Positions 1-8,365 of a DNA stretch of 64,000 nucleotides are shown here, in pieces. Within the stretch, counting starts at the first letter, position 1. Every line of letters starts with the position of its first letter. The position numbers were made by a program, and so were the translations under genes. The notes under the pieces are model-generated. The model was not told where the DNA came from, made no database searches, and saw only the letters and a program-made list of their open reading frames with translations. This DNA is from Natronospirillum operosum (GTDB lineage: Bacteria > Pseudomonadota > Gammaproteobacteria > Pseudomonadales > Natronospirillaceae). Location of the stretch: NCBI RefSeq assembly GCF_004768465.1, contig NZ_SRMF01000001.1, positions 294,126 through 358,125 of the forward strand, given 5' to 3'.

Positions 1-144
1 CAGGGGCTGGCCTCCTACGGTCGGTCTTGCTGTAGGAGCTCGCCCCGCGAGCGATATATCGGCCAGGGGCTGGCCTCCTACGGTCGGTCTTGCTGTAGGA
101 GCTCGCCCCGCGAGCGATATATCGGCCAGGGGCTGGCCTCCTAC
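1..144. repeat. 63-bp REP-like tandem repeat (2.3 copies)
   Basis: A 63-bp unit begins at 1, 64 and 127; the first two copies look identical and the third breaks off at about 144, just inside or at the 3' end of the neighbouring SprT-like gene. Each unit carries GTAGGAGCTCGCCCCGCGAGC and, one half-unit later, the inverse end CTCCTAC, so it can fold as a hairpin. The TGTAGGAGC...GCGAGC core resembles Pseudomonas-type REP sequences. The left end is cut by the window edge, so the array may continue. Confidence 0.85.
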
Positions 145-716
145 TGTTGAAGGTGGAGTTGGTGCAGGGCCAGAGTGCCCTCCGACCAGGCCAGAAAATC
201 CTCGTAGGCGCAGTAATACACCGTGCCCAGAGTATCGGGCTGGCCGCGCAGGGCCAGATGGGCGCATTGGCGTGGTTTTCTGTAGCGTCCGGTGATCCAG
301 TGCAGGGTATCGCCGTTCCGGCGGACCAGGGCCCAGCGATAGTCGTTCAGGGCATAGTCGGGGCGCGCCGTAACCTCGGGCGTTTCACCCAGTTCGTGCA
401 TGATGCGACGCCACTTCGGGCCGTGACCGGTACCCGGCCCGGCAAGCGCGTGGGCGATCTCGTGCAGCAGGGTGGCGCGGGCCTGGGCCATGTTGCCGGC
501 CGCTGCGTGATGGCGGGAGAGTTCGATGCGGCGCTCGCGGTAACGACAGAGCCCCAGTGTGCGGCGCTGCCGATTGAAGGCAAACTGCCAGCCCGGCAGG
601 TGCCGGGCCAGCAGGGAATCAGCCAGCATCTCTACAGAGCGCAGCTTGGACTGTTGTGCGTCTGCTGCAACCAGACGGTTACTGTCTACTGTCGACCGTC
701 TACTGGCGACCGTCAT
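141..716 (-). CDS. SprT-like zinc metalloprotease domain protein
   Basis: A 191-residue protein with the zinc-protease signature HEIAH (H85, E86, H89) followed by GTGHGPKW, in which H98 is the likely third ligand. This arrangement is typical of the SprT/SprT-like family. No clear CxxC zinc ribbon is visible in the C-terminal part, although scattered cysteines are present (C57, then CAHLAL and YYCAY). The start is uncertain: ATG at 716 gives the longest form, and an internal ATG at 629 (MLADSLLARHLPGW) begins the conserved region. The 3' end abuts the REP-like tandem repeat. The substrate is unknown; eukaryotic SPRTN relatives act on DNA-protein crosslinks, but that role is not shown for bacterial SprT. 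Confidence 0.8.
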   Translation of the reverse strand: MTVASRRSTVDSNRLVAADAQQSKLRSVEMLADSLLARHLPGWQFAFNRQRRTLGLCRYRERRIELSRHHAAAGNMAQARATLLHEIAHALAGPGTGHGPKWRRIMHELGETPEVTARPDYALNDYRWALVRRNGDTLHWITGRYRKPRQCAHLALRGQPDTLGTVYYCAYEDFLAWSEGTLALHQLHLQQ

Positions 717-739
717 ATGTCCAGCTCACAGCACTGCTT

Positions 740-1963
740 CTAGTTACCGGAATAACGCTGGAAGACCAGCGTCGAGTTGGTGCCGCCGAAACCGAAGCTG
801 TTCGACATGACGCGATTCAGCGTCACCCCTTCGCGGGTTTCGGTCAGGATGTTGCAGCCTTCGGCTGCCGGGTCGAGGGTGTCGACATTGGCCGAGCCGG
901 CTATGAAGTTGTTCTGCAGCATCAGCAGCGAGTAGATGGCCTCCTGCACGCCGGTTGCACCCAGCGAATGGCCGGTCAGTGACTTGGTGGACGCCACCAG
1001 CGGTACCGCCTTGCCGGCGAAGGCTTCTTTCACCGCGCCCAGTTCAGCCGTGTCTCCGGCCGGGGTGCTGGTACCGTGCGCATTGATGTAGTCGATGTCG
1101 CCGTCAACGGTGCTCATGGCCTGCTGCATGCAGCGCACTGCGCCCTCGCCGCTCGGGGCCACCATGTTGTAGCCATCCGAGGTTGCGCCATAACCGACCA
1201 GCTCGGCGATGATGTTGGCGCCTCGGGCCCTGGCGTGTTCCAGCTCTTCCAGTACCAGCATGCCGCCGCCGCCGGCGATCACAAAGCCGTCACGGTCGGC
1301 ATCATAGGGGCGGGAGGCTTTCTCGGGCGTGTCGTTGTACTTGGTCGACAGGGCGCCCATGGCATCGAACAGGCAGGACAGGGTCCAGTGCTCTTCCTCG
1401 CCGCCGCCGGCAAATACGATGTCCTGCTTGCCGAGCTGGATCTGCTCCATGGCATTGCCGATACAGTGCGCGCTGGTTGCACAGGCAGAAGTGATGGAGT
1501 AATTGATGCCCTTGATCTTGAAGGGCGTGGCCAGACAGGCCGATACGGTGCTGCCCATGGTCTGGGTTACCCGATAGGGGCCGACCCGCTTCAGGCCTTT
1601 TTCCCGCAGGGCGTCGGCGGCGTCTACCTGATTGGCTGAAGACGCACCGCCGGAACCGGCGATCAGGCCCACCCGGGGGCTGGAGTATTCGGCTTCGGAC
1701 AGTCCGGCCTGCGCGATGGCCTGCGCCAGGCTGTAGTAGGCGTAGGCTGCTGCATCGCCCATGAAACGCAGGGTCTTGCGGTCAATATGTTCCTGCAGGT
1801 CCAGATCGGTCTGCCCCGCAATATGACTGCGCATACCCATTTCTGCGTAAGCTTCTACCCGGCGGATGCCGGATTTCATCTGACGCAGACTGTCTGTCAC
1901 GGCCTCAAGGTCATTGCCGAGGCAGGACGCAATACCCATTCCGGTGACTACTACACGACGCAT
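740..1963 (-). CDS. fabB: 3-oxoacyl-ACP synthase I
   Basis: Beta-ketoacyl-ACP synthase I condenses malonyl-ACP with acyl-ACP and, with FabA, makes unsaturated fatty acids. The protein is 407 residues, as in the family. The catalytic triad is visible: C161 in [11 protein letters not shown]296 in [11 protein letters not shown] and H332 in TGHSLGATG. The start ATG at 1963 ([13 protein letters not shown]) is chosen because homology begins there and a GGAGGG ribosome site lies just upstream inside the end of fabA; a longer reading frame upstream is not conserved. It follows fabA with one base between stop and start, so the two are translationally coupled. Confidence 0.97.
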   Translation of the reverse strand: MRRVVVTGMGIASCLGNDLEAVTDSLRQMKSGIRRVEAYAEMGMRSHIAGQTDLDLQEHIDRKTLRFMGDAAAYAYYSLAQAIAQAGLSEAEYSSPRVGLIAGSGGASSANQVDAADALREKGLKRVGPYRVTQTMGSTVSACLATPFKIKGINYSITSACATSAHCIGNAMEQIQLGKQDIVFAGGGEEEHWTLSCLFDAMGALSTKYNDTPEKASRPYDADRDGFVIAGGGGMLVLEELEHARARGANIIAELVGYGATSDGYNMVAPSGEGAVRCMQQAMSTVDGDIDYINAHGTSTPAGDTAELGAVKEAFAGKAVPLVASTKSLTGHSLGATGVQEAIYSLLMLQNNFIAGSANVDTLDPAAEGCNILTETREGVTLNRVMSNSFGFGGTNSTLVFQRYSGN

Positions 1964-1964
1964 A

Positions 1965-2486
1965 TCAGCCCTCCATCTGGCCGGACGAAAAGAGCCCGAC
2001 CCGCAGATCTTTTGCGGTATAAATGACTTTGCCGTCGACTTCGACCGTGCCGTCGGCAATACCCATGACCAGCTTGCGCTCGATCACCCGTTTCATCTGG
2101 ATATTGTAGCGGACCAGCTTGTTGTCCGGCAGTACCTGGCCGGTGAACTTGACTTCACCCGAACCCAGAGCGCGGCCACGACCCGGGTTGCCTTTCCAGC
2201 CCAGGAAGAAACCGACCAGCTGCCACATGGCATCCAGGCCCAGGCAGCCGGGCATGACGGGGTCGCCGGGGAAGTGACAGGCAAAGAACCACAGGTCCGG
2301 ATTGATATCCAGCTCGGCAATGATCTGGCCCTTGCCGTAGTCGCCGGACCCCTCGGAAATATGAGTGATACGGTCCAGCATCAGCATTTCCTTGACCGGA
2401 AGCTGAGCATTGCCCGGACCGAACATGTCGCCGTAGCCGCACTGCAGCAGCATGTCCTTGTCCAGTGAACTGGGTCGTTCTGTCAT
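1965..2486 (-). CDS. fabA: 3-hydroxydecanoyl-ACP dehydratase/isomerase
   Basis: FabA dehydrates 3-hydroxydecanoyl-ACP and isomerises trans-2- to cis-3-decenoyl-ACP, the branch point to unsaturated fatty acids. The protein is 173 residues, close to the family norm. The active-site residues are H71 in [13 protein letters not shown] and D85 in GLDAMWQL. Start MTERPSSL at 2486 has AAAGG upstream; the frame stays open further 5' but without conservation. It is the first gene of the fabA-fabB operon. The leader contains a perfect palindrome (2508-2521) that could be an operator. Confidence 0.97.
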   Translation of the reverse strand: MTERPSSLDKDMLLQCGYGDMFGPGNAQLPVKEMLMLDRITHISEGSGDYGKGQIIAELDINPDLWFFACHFPGDPVMPGCLGLDAMWQLVGFFLGWKGNPGRGRALGSGEVKFTGQVLPDNKLVRYNIQMKRVIERKLVMGIADGTVEVDGKVIYTAKDLRVGLFSSGQMEG

Positions 2487-2507
2487 GTGAGTTAACCTTT
2501 CTGTGCT

Positions 2508-2521
2508 CTGAATCGATTCAG
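2508..2521. promoter_or_regulatory. Perfect 14-bp palindrome in fabA leader
   Basis: CTGAATCGATTCAG is a perfect palindrome about 22 bp upstream of the fabA start. Its place in the 5' leader suits a repressor operator, since fatty-acid regulators such as FabR, FadR or DesT act on fabAB in other gammaproteobacteria. The sequence does not match an operator I can name, so function is inferred from symmetry and position only. Confidence 0.35.
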
Positions 2522-2628
2522 GGGCCAGCCGACGGCTGTGGCCACAATGGGCGAGACAATACCGCAAAAGGTCGTGTCTATTCCATAACAGTGGCGAAAA
2601 AGTGTCTTGAATAGGCTGTTGCGGGTAC

Positions 2629-2654
2629 AAAAAACCCGGCTGTGCCGGGTTTTT
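2629..2654 (-). terminator. Intrinsic terminator (bidirectional form)
   Basis: A CCCGGC-TGT-GCCGGG stem is flanked by a run of six A on one side and five T on the other, so on the minus strand it ends in six U. It lies about 35 bp downstream of the secreted-protein gene on the minus strand and separates it from the fabA promoter region. Confidence 0.85.
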
Positions 2655-2688
2655 GTGCGTTGCAGGTGAAGCTCGAAGGCGCTCGGGC

Positions 2689-3240
2689 TTATTGCTCGAA
2701 CAGTTGGTCCAGACGACCGCGGTTGTTGCGCACTACGTCCTTGTCAGCTTCCGGGGCACTGGCCATGCGTTCCATCATGGCCATGGCGCCACTGGCCTGC
2801 TCCCGAATCATCTCGAGCTGCTGCTCGTTGATGTTCGGATCAGACTCGAGCTGTTCCAGCTGGGCCTGCATCTGCTGCTGCATTTCTTCATAGGAACCGG
2901 CCTGCGGGTCTTCTTCCATCACCACGGCACCGTAAGCATTGACGATGCGGGCGCCAGTGCTGGCCCAGGCATCACCATCGTTGAAGCCATAGTCTTCAAT
3001 GATATCCTGCATGCTCGGGTTCTGGCTCACGGCCATGGACATGGAGGCTTCCAGATTGGTGGGGTCATCCGGGTCCGTCATGTCGGCGTCGGACATTTCG
3101 TTTTCCTGGGCCCAGACTTCAATCTCGTCCATGGAGTCGGCCCAGCGGTCGATGACATCACTGTCAAGATCGGTGGCAGAAGCTGCTACCGCTGCCAGCA
3201 TCAGGGCAAGCGCAGCAAACAAGGGGGTAAAATGACGCAC
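2689..3240 (-). CDS. Secreted acidic protein, unknown function
   Basis: I do not recognise this protein. From the GTG at 3240, which has GGAG about nine bases upstream, it is 183 residues. It starts with a signal peptide ([20 protein letters not shown], cleavage probably after ASA), so it is exported. The mature part is strongly acidic, rich in Asp, Glu, Met and Gln, with a predicted helical stretch [16 protein letters not shown] and no cysteine pairs. The reading frame extends to an ATG at 3342, but that would place the signal peptide internally. It is a single-gene unit, divergent from the FkbM gene and closed by the terminator at 2629-2654. Confidence 0.75.
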   Translation of the reverse strand: MRHFTPLFAALALMLAAVAASATDLDSDVIDRWADSMDEIEVWAQENEMSDADMTDPDDPTNLEASMSMAVSQNPSMQDIIEDYGFNDGDAWASTGARIVNAYGAVVMEEDPQAGSYEEMQQQMQAQLEQLESDPNINEQQLEMIREQASGAMAMMERMASAPEADKDVVRNNRGRLDQLFEQ

Positions 3241-3408
3241 AGGAAATCTCCATCTATCTGTTTTTTGGATCGAAGCAGCCCTGCCAGGGCTTCTACTACG
3301 ACATAGCCAAAAGAGACTAACCTGCTGCATTTTGTGCGTCAAATGGCCCGCCGAGGCGCAATCGAGCCCGGCATGTCAATCCGGCGCGGTATTCACTATG
3401 CTTTGCGC

Positions 3409-4200
3409 ATGAGCAATCTATCCCTGACCCCGGGCTGGCTGCGGCGTTCGGCAGGCCTGCTGCGTTCGCTGATCATTTACCGGCATCCGTTTCGACAGCG
3501 CGGGCTGCGCCGTCTTTACAAACCTTTTGTACGCAGCGGCGGGCTGGCGTTTGATGTCGGGGCGCATCTGGGTGATCGCACGCGTGCTTTTTCCAGTCTG
3601 GGCTGCCGCGTGGTGGCCTGTGAACCCCAGCCGCACCTGCGCGCCTGGCTGCTGCGCCTGGAAGGCCTCCGGCCCGGGGTGACCATCTGCGCTGCCGCCA
3701 TAGGCGCCGAATCCGGTCGTGCCGAACTGGCCATCAGTCAGGCCACGCCGACGGTATCGACGCTGGCGACGAGCTGGCGTCGGGGCATTGGTGCAGCCAA
3801 CGAGACTTTCAGCCGCGTACGCTGGGAAGAGCGCATCGAAGTGCCCGTAATCACCCTGGATGAGCTGATTCGCGAGCATGGACTGCCCGATTTCTGCAAG
3901 ATCGATGTGGAAGGGTATGAAGAGGCTGTGCTGCAGGGGGTGTCACAGCCATTGCCGGCCCTGTCGATCGAGTTTGTGGCGGGCAGTCTGGATGACACCG
4001 AGCGCTGTGTGAAGCGATTGGAAGCGCTGCTGGCGCAAGCGCCGGAACCAAGTCGCTATCGGTACAATGTGGTGCCGGGGGAAGGGCGGCGCTTTCTGTT
4101 CGGAGCCTGGCAGGCCCCGGAGGACCTGCTGGGCTGGCTGGCGCGTGGCGCCGGAGGCTATTCCTCCGGCGATGTCTACGCGCGTCTGGAGGCCTGCTAG
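3409..4200 (+). CDS. FkbM-family methyltransferase
   Basis: A SAM-dependent methyltransferase of the FkbM type. The SAM-binding motif is LAFDVGAHLGDRTRAFSSLG, followed by VVACEPQP (acidic residue binding the ribose). The family signature DFCKIDVEGYEEAVLQG is present in the middle. FkbM enzymes usually O-methylate sugars or polyketides; the acceptor here cannot be inferred. ATG 3409 gives 263 residues; ATG 3373 and 3334 are in-frame alternatives with no better ribosome site. It stands alone, with no glycosyltransferase neighbours. Its TAG stop interlocks with the convergent pepA stop in a CTAG. Confidence 0.85.
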   Translation: MSNLSLTPGWLRRSAGLLRSLIIYRHPFRQRGLRRLYKPFVRSGGLAFDVGAHLGDRTRAFSSLGCRVVACEPQPHLRAWLLRLEGLRPGVTICAAAIGAESGRAELAISQATPTVSTLATSWRRGIGAANETFSRVRWEERIEVPVITLDELIREHGLPDFCKIDVEGYEEAVLQGVSQPLPALSIEFVAGSLDDTERCVKRLEALLAQAPEPSRYRYNVVPGEGRRFLFGAWQAPEDLLGWLARGAGGYSSGDVYARLEAC

Positions 4201-5654
4201 GCAGCTGTCTTGCCGAGCAGGTACTCGGTCAGCAGGCCGACCGGACGCCCGGTTGCACCGGTCTTGGCGCTGGTCCAGGCGGCGCCGGCGATGTCCAGGT
4301 GGGCCCACTTGTAGTTGCGGGTGAACTCGGACAGGTAGATGGCGGCCGTGATGGAGCCCCCGGCGCGACCCTGGCCGATATTGCGCAGGTCGGCATAGGG
4401 TGATTCCATTTCTTCGCGGTAGTCGTCCCACAGCGGCATGGGCCAGGCGCGGTCCCAGGCCTGCTGGCCGGCAGCGACCAGGTCCTGTTGCAGGCTGTCG
4501 TCGTTGCTGTACAGGCCGATCGGATGGTGGCCCAGGCCGATCACGATGGCGCCGGTCAGGGTGGCCATGTTGACCACGCTCTGCGGTTCGAAGCGCTCGG
4601 CATAGGTCAGGGCGTCACACAGCACCAGGCGGCCTTCGGCGTCGGTATTGAGAATCTCGACTGTCTTGCCGGACAGGCTGGTCACCACGTCGCCCGGGCG
4701 GGTTGCACGGGCCGAAGGCATGTTCTCGGCAGCCGCCACAATGGCTACCACATTGATCTTCGGCTGCAGCTCGGCCAGCGTGGAGATGGTGCCGAAAACG
4801 GACGCGGCGCCGCACATGTCGTATTTCATCTCGTCCATGTTCTGGGCCGGTTTCAGGCTGATACCTCCGGTGTCGAAGGTCAGGCCCTTGCCGACCAGGA
4901 CATGCGGCTTGACGTCATCACCGGCACCCTTGTAGTGCATGATGATCATCTTGCCGGGTTGGTCGCTGCCCTTTGACACGGCCATGAAAGCGCCCATGCC
5001 CATTTTTTCCATTTCGGCTTCTTCCAGAATATCGGTCTGCACCTGCTCGTAGTGGTCGGCCAGGCTCTGCGCCTGCTCGGCCAGATAGGTCGGCGTGCAG
5101 ATGTTGGGCGGCAGGTTGCCCAGCTCGCGGGCCACGTTCACGCCATGTGCCACGGCCTTGCCGTGCCGGATGGACGCGGCCAGTTCGCCTTCGGCGGCAA
5201 GCAGGAAGTGTTCCGTGGTGTATTCGGGGTTTTTCTCGGACTTGGTGGTGTCATAGCTGTAGGTGCTGGTCAGGGTCCACTCCACCAGGTGTGCGGCCAG
5301 CCAGTCCTGAGTGCGGTCCTTGACCTTGAGGCCGCTCAGCAACACGGTGACCGAGGTCCGGCGTGACTGCTTGACCACCTGTGCCAGCGCTGCCGCCACC
5401 TTCTTCAGTTGATTCTCGCTCAGAGACAGCGAGTCGCCGGTGCCCACCAGCATGATCTGGGCGCCTTCGGGCCGCAGCAAGGGTGTCACGGTGCCATCCT
5501 TGGTGCTGATCCACTGTTGTTCACGCCAGGTGCGCACCTGGGCGGCCAGGTCCTTGGGCAGCGGGCTCAGGGCAGCGTCTTCCTTGCCCACAAAGGCGAT
5601 GACAACATTGGCGGCATCGTTGAAATCCGCCTGTGCAGTCTGTTTGAAATTCAT
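4197..5654 (-). CDS. pepA: Cytosol leucyl aminopeptidase
   Basis: M17-family manganese/zinc aminopeptidase that removes N-terminal residues from peptides; in E. coli it also binds DNA as an accessory factor. The 485 residues fit the family. Metal and catalytic residues are visible: K256 and D261 in VGKGLTFDTGG, K268, D279, and D338/E340/R342 in the diagnostic NTDAEGRL. The N-terminal domain (about 1-170) is variable as expected. It ends tail to tail with the FkbM gene, both stop codons lying in one CTAG at 4197-4200. The upstream neighbour on the same strand is dapD, 58 bp away. Confidence 0.97.
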   Translation of the reverse strand: MNFKQTAQADFNDAANVVIAFVGKEDAALSPLPKDLAAQVRTWREQQWISTKDGTVTPLLRPEGAQIMLVGTGDSLSLSENQLKKVAAALAQVVKQSRRTSVTVLLSGLKVKDRTQDWLAAHLVEWTLTSTYSYDTTKSEKNPEYTTEHFLLAAEGELAASIRHGKAVAHGVNVARELGNLPPNICTPTYLAEQAQSLADHYEQVQTDILEEAEMEKMGMGAFMAVSKGSDQPGKMIIMHYKGAGDDVKPHVLVGKGLTFDTGGISLKPAQNMDEMKYDMCGAASVFGTISTLAELQPKINVVAIVAAAENMPSARATRPGDVVTSLSGKTVEILNTDAEGRLVLCDALTYAERFEPQSVVNMATLTGAIVIGLGHHPIGLYSNDDSLQQDLVAAGQQAWDRAWPMPLWDDYREEMESPYADLRNIGQGRAGGSITAAIYLSEFTRNYKWAHLDIAGAAWTSAKTGATGRPVGLLTEYLLGKTAA

Positions 5655-5712
5655 ACAGGTGTATCTCCGTTGTCGATCCGCAGGCCGCTTTCGGCCTGCG
5701 GTGGTCCGATGT

Positions 5713-6738
5713 TCAGTTGTTGGCGTGCAGTTCGTCGTTCAGTGCCACGGCACTCTTGTTGGTCAGACATTCCACCTGGCCATTGGTCGAGTTGCGGCGG
5801 AACAGCAGGTCGGACTTGCCAGCCAGGTCGCGCGCCTTGACGGTTTCCACCGGTTGTCTGTTCTCGTCCAGCATCTGCACCTTGGTGCCGGCCGTGATGT
5901 ACAGGCCGGATTCGACCGTGCAGCGGTCACCCAGTGGAATGCCGACCCCGGCATTGGCGCCCAGCAGGCAGTTTTCGCCCACCGAGATGATGATGTCGCC
6001 GCCGCCGGACAGGGTGCCCATGGTCGAGCAGCCGCCACCCAGATCAGAGCCGTCACCGACGACGACACCGGCAGAAATGCGGCCTTCGATCATGCCCTTG
6101 CCCAGGGTGCCGGCATTGAAGTTGATAAAGCCTTCATGCATGACGGTGGTGCCTGCACCCACATGGGCCCCCAGGCGCACCCGTGCCGTGTCTGCAATGC
6201 GCACGCCACTGGGCACTACATAGTCTGCCATCTTGGGGAACTTGTCGACGCAGTCAACACTCAGGGTCTCGCCGGCCAGGCGAGCGGCCATGCGGCGCTC
6301 GGGCAGGTCGGGCAGGTCGATCGGGCCCTGATTGGTCCAGGCGATATTGTGCAGCAGACCGAACATGCCGCTCAGGTCGGTGCCGTGCGGGCGTACCAGA
6401 CGATGCGAGATCAGATGCAGTTTCAAAAAGGCCTCGGCCACTGACTGCGGCGCCACATCGGTGGCCAGTACCACCAGCACCAGGTCGGCATCAAAGGCCA
6501 CGCCGCGCGCCGCGAACTGGGCGGTCACTTCATGGCCAGCAGCGCTCATGGTCTGGGTGATGGTGTGCAGCGCCGAGCTGCGCAGCTCCAGCACTTCATT
6601 GCCACCCTGATAACCCATCTCCTGCAGGCGTTCCTGCAGGCTCTTCGGGGCCGACAGCAGCGGTTCCGGAAACCAGGCTTCGATGATCTTCTTGTCACTG
6701 TTGCGGGTTACCGACCCGAGGCCGATTGCAAAGGTCAT
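5713..6738 (-). CDS. dapD: Tetrahydrodipicolinate N-succinyltransferase
   Basis: Catalyses succinylation of tetrahydrodipicolinate in the succinylase branch of diaminopimelate/lysine synthesis. At 341 residues it is the long Pseudomonas/actinobacterial-type DapD rather than the 274-residue enterobacterial form. Left-handed beta-helix hexapeptide repeats are visible from about residue 170 (VRIADTARVRLGAHVGAGTT, then NFNAGTLGKGMIEGRIS). It lies in a minus-strand run with the ArsC-like gene and dapC, so two steps of the same pathway are adjacent. Confidence 0.96.
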   Translation of the reverse strand: MTFAIGLGSVTRNSDKKIIEAWFPEPLLSAPKSLQERLQEMGYQGGNEVLELRSSALHTITQTMSAAGHEVTAQFAARGVAFDADLVLVVLATDVAPQSVAEAFLKLHLISHRLVRPHGTDLSGMFGLLHNIAWTNQGPIDLPDLPERRMAARLAGETLSVDCVDKFPKMADYVVPSGVRIADTARVRLGAHVGAGTTVMHEGFINFNAGTLGKGMIEGRISAGVVVGDGSDLGGGCSTMGTLSGGGDIIISVGENCLLGANAGVGIPLGDRCTVESGLYITAGTKVQMLDENRQPVETVKARDLAGKSDLLFRRNSTNGQVECLTNKSAVALNDELHANN

Positions 6739-6775
6739 GCTGTCTCCTGCTTGCAGAAATTGATGAAAGGGAAAT

Positions 6776-7132
6776 TCAAAGTACGGCGGCCCAGTCGTCG
6801 GCGTGGAAGCCGACCAGCAGGTGCTCCCCTGCGGGCATGACCGGGCGCTTGATGACCGAGGTGTTGGCGGCCAGTACCGCCGCTATCCGGCTGTGGTCGT
6901 CACTGTCGCAGGCCTGTTTGTCGGCCTCGGAAAGACGCCGCCAGGTGGTGCCGCGCCGGTTGACCAGTACCTCGGAGCCAACCTGTTCCAGCCAGGCCAC
7001 AAGTAGGGCTTCGTCGATGCCGGCCTTCTTGTAATCATGCAGTTCGAACTCGACACCGCGATCGGTCAGCCAGCGCATGGCCTTCTTCATGGTGTCACAG
7101 TTGCGGATACCGTAAATCGTGTAATCAGTCAC
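6776..7132 (-). CDS. ArsC/Spx-family protein (YffB-like)
   Basis: A 118-residue thioredoxin-fold protein of the ArsC/YffB family. It keeps the single N-terminal cysteine in YGIRNCDTMKKAMRW (C12) and the typical NRRGTTWRRL stretch. The E. coli relative YffB sits next to dapE; here the gene lies between dapD and dapC, so association with the dap pathway recurs. Arsenate reduction is unlikely to be its role, because no ars genes are nearby and the C-terminal resolving cysteines of arsenate reductases are not evident. Function is unknown. Confidence 0.9.
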   Translation of the reverse strand: MTDYTIYGIRNCDTMKKAMRWLTDRGVEFELHDYKKAGIDEALLVAWLEQVGSEVLVNRRGTTWRRLSEADKQACDSDDHSRIAAVLAANTSVIKRPVMPAGEHLLVGFHADDWAAVL

Positions 7133-7165
7133 AGTGTATTCCTTGCGCCTTGTTCGGGTCGCCGT

Positions 7166-8365
7166 CTACAGGCTTTTGCAGAAGTCGCGGATGCGCTCGG
7201 CCGCTTCCAGACACTCGCCCAGCGGGGCGACCAGAGCCATGCGCACGCGACCTGCGCCCGGGTTGATGCCATCCACTTCGCGGCCGACGTAGGAGCCCGG
7301 CAGTACGGTGACATGGGCCTGTTCATAGAGTCTGCGCGCGAAGTCTTCATCCGATATGGGGGTGCCGGCCCAGAGATAAAACCCCGCATCCGGCATGCTT
7401 ACGTCCAGCACATCTTCCAGCACCGCCAGTACGCGGCGGAACTTTTCCCGGTAGGCGGTACGGTTCAGCTCCACATGGTTTTCTTCCGACCAGGCGAGGG
7501 CACTGGCTTTCTGCACCTGCAGCGGCATGGCACCGCCCTGATAGGTACGATAGCGCAGAAACGGGCGAATCAGGTTCGCATCACCGGCGACAAAGCCGGA
7601 ACGCAGGCCGGGCAGGTTGGAACGTTTGGACAGGCTGTGGAAGACCATGGCCCGCCGATAGGTCGCATCGCCCCGATGCGCACAGGCCTCCAGCAGGCCG
7701 ACCGGGCGTTCGCGCTCGGTGAAGTAGATCTCCGAATAGCACTCATCGCTGGCAATGATGAAATCATGCTCGGCGGCCTTGTCGAGCAGATAATCCAGCA
7801 CATCCATGGGCACCACGGCACCGGTCGGGTTGCCGGGTGAACAGAGGAACAGAATCTGGGTGCGTGCCCAGACCGAATCCGGCACGGCGCGGTAGTCCGG
7901 GTTGAAGTGCTGCGCGGGCAGACAGGGCAGCAGCAAGGGCTCGCCGCCGGCCAGGAAGGTGGCGCCTTCATAGATCTGATAGAAGGGGTTGGGCATGACG
8001 ACATAGGGCCGTTCAGCGGCCTGGCTGCGATCGAACACGGCCTGCACAAAGGCGAAGATGGCCTCGCGGGTGCCGTTGACGGGCAGTACATGGGCGTCAG
8101 CGTCCAGCGGTGGCAGACCGAAGCGATGGCTGAGCCAGCGCCCGATGGCATTTTTCAGCTCTGCACTGCCGCCGGTGGTGGGGTAGACCTCGATGTCGTC
8201 CAATGCCTCGATCAGCGCCTGGCGCACGAATTCGGGCGCCGTGTGCTTGGGCTCACCGATGGACAGCGCAATCGGGTCCAGGTCCGGGTTCGGTGTGACC
8301 TCGGCCTTGAGAGCTTTCAGGCGCTCGAACGGATAGGGCTGCAGCCGACCAAAGTGTTCATGCAT
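7166..8365 (-). CDS. dapC: Succinyldiaminopimelate transaminase
   Basis: Class I/II PLP aminotransferase of 399 residues that converts N-succinyl-2-amino-6-ketopimelate to succinyl-diaminopimelate. PLP residues are visible: N/PG motif CSPGNPTGAV, D207 in IASDECYSE, and the Schiff-base lysine K247 in HSLSKRSNLPG, with R255 in LRSGF. The substrate call rests on family resemblance (MHEHFGRLQPYPFERLKAL at the N-terminus) and on its place beside dapD. Its start overlaps the 3' end of glnD by 8 bp, showing coupling to that gene. Confidence 0.93.
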   Translation of the reverse strand: MHEHFGRLQPYPFERLKALKAEVTPNPDLDPIALSIGEPKHTAPEFVRQALIEALDDIEVYPTTGGSAELKNAIGRWLSHRFGLPPLDADAHVLPVNGTREAIFAFVQAVFDRSQAAERPYVVMPNPFYQIYEGATFLAGGEPLLLPCLPAQHFNPDYRAVPDSVWARTQILFLCSPGNPTGAVVPMDVLDYLLDKAAEHDFIIASDECYSEIYFTERERPVGLLEACAHRGDATYRRAMVFHSLSKRSNLPGLRSGFVAGDANLIRPFLRYRTYQGGAMPLQVQKASALAWSEENHVELNRTAYREKFRRVLAVLEDVLDVSMPDAGFYLWAGTPISDEDFARRLYEQAHVTVLPGSYVGREVDGINPGAGRVRMALVAPLGECLEAAERIRDFCKSL

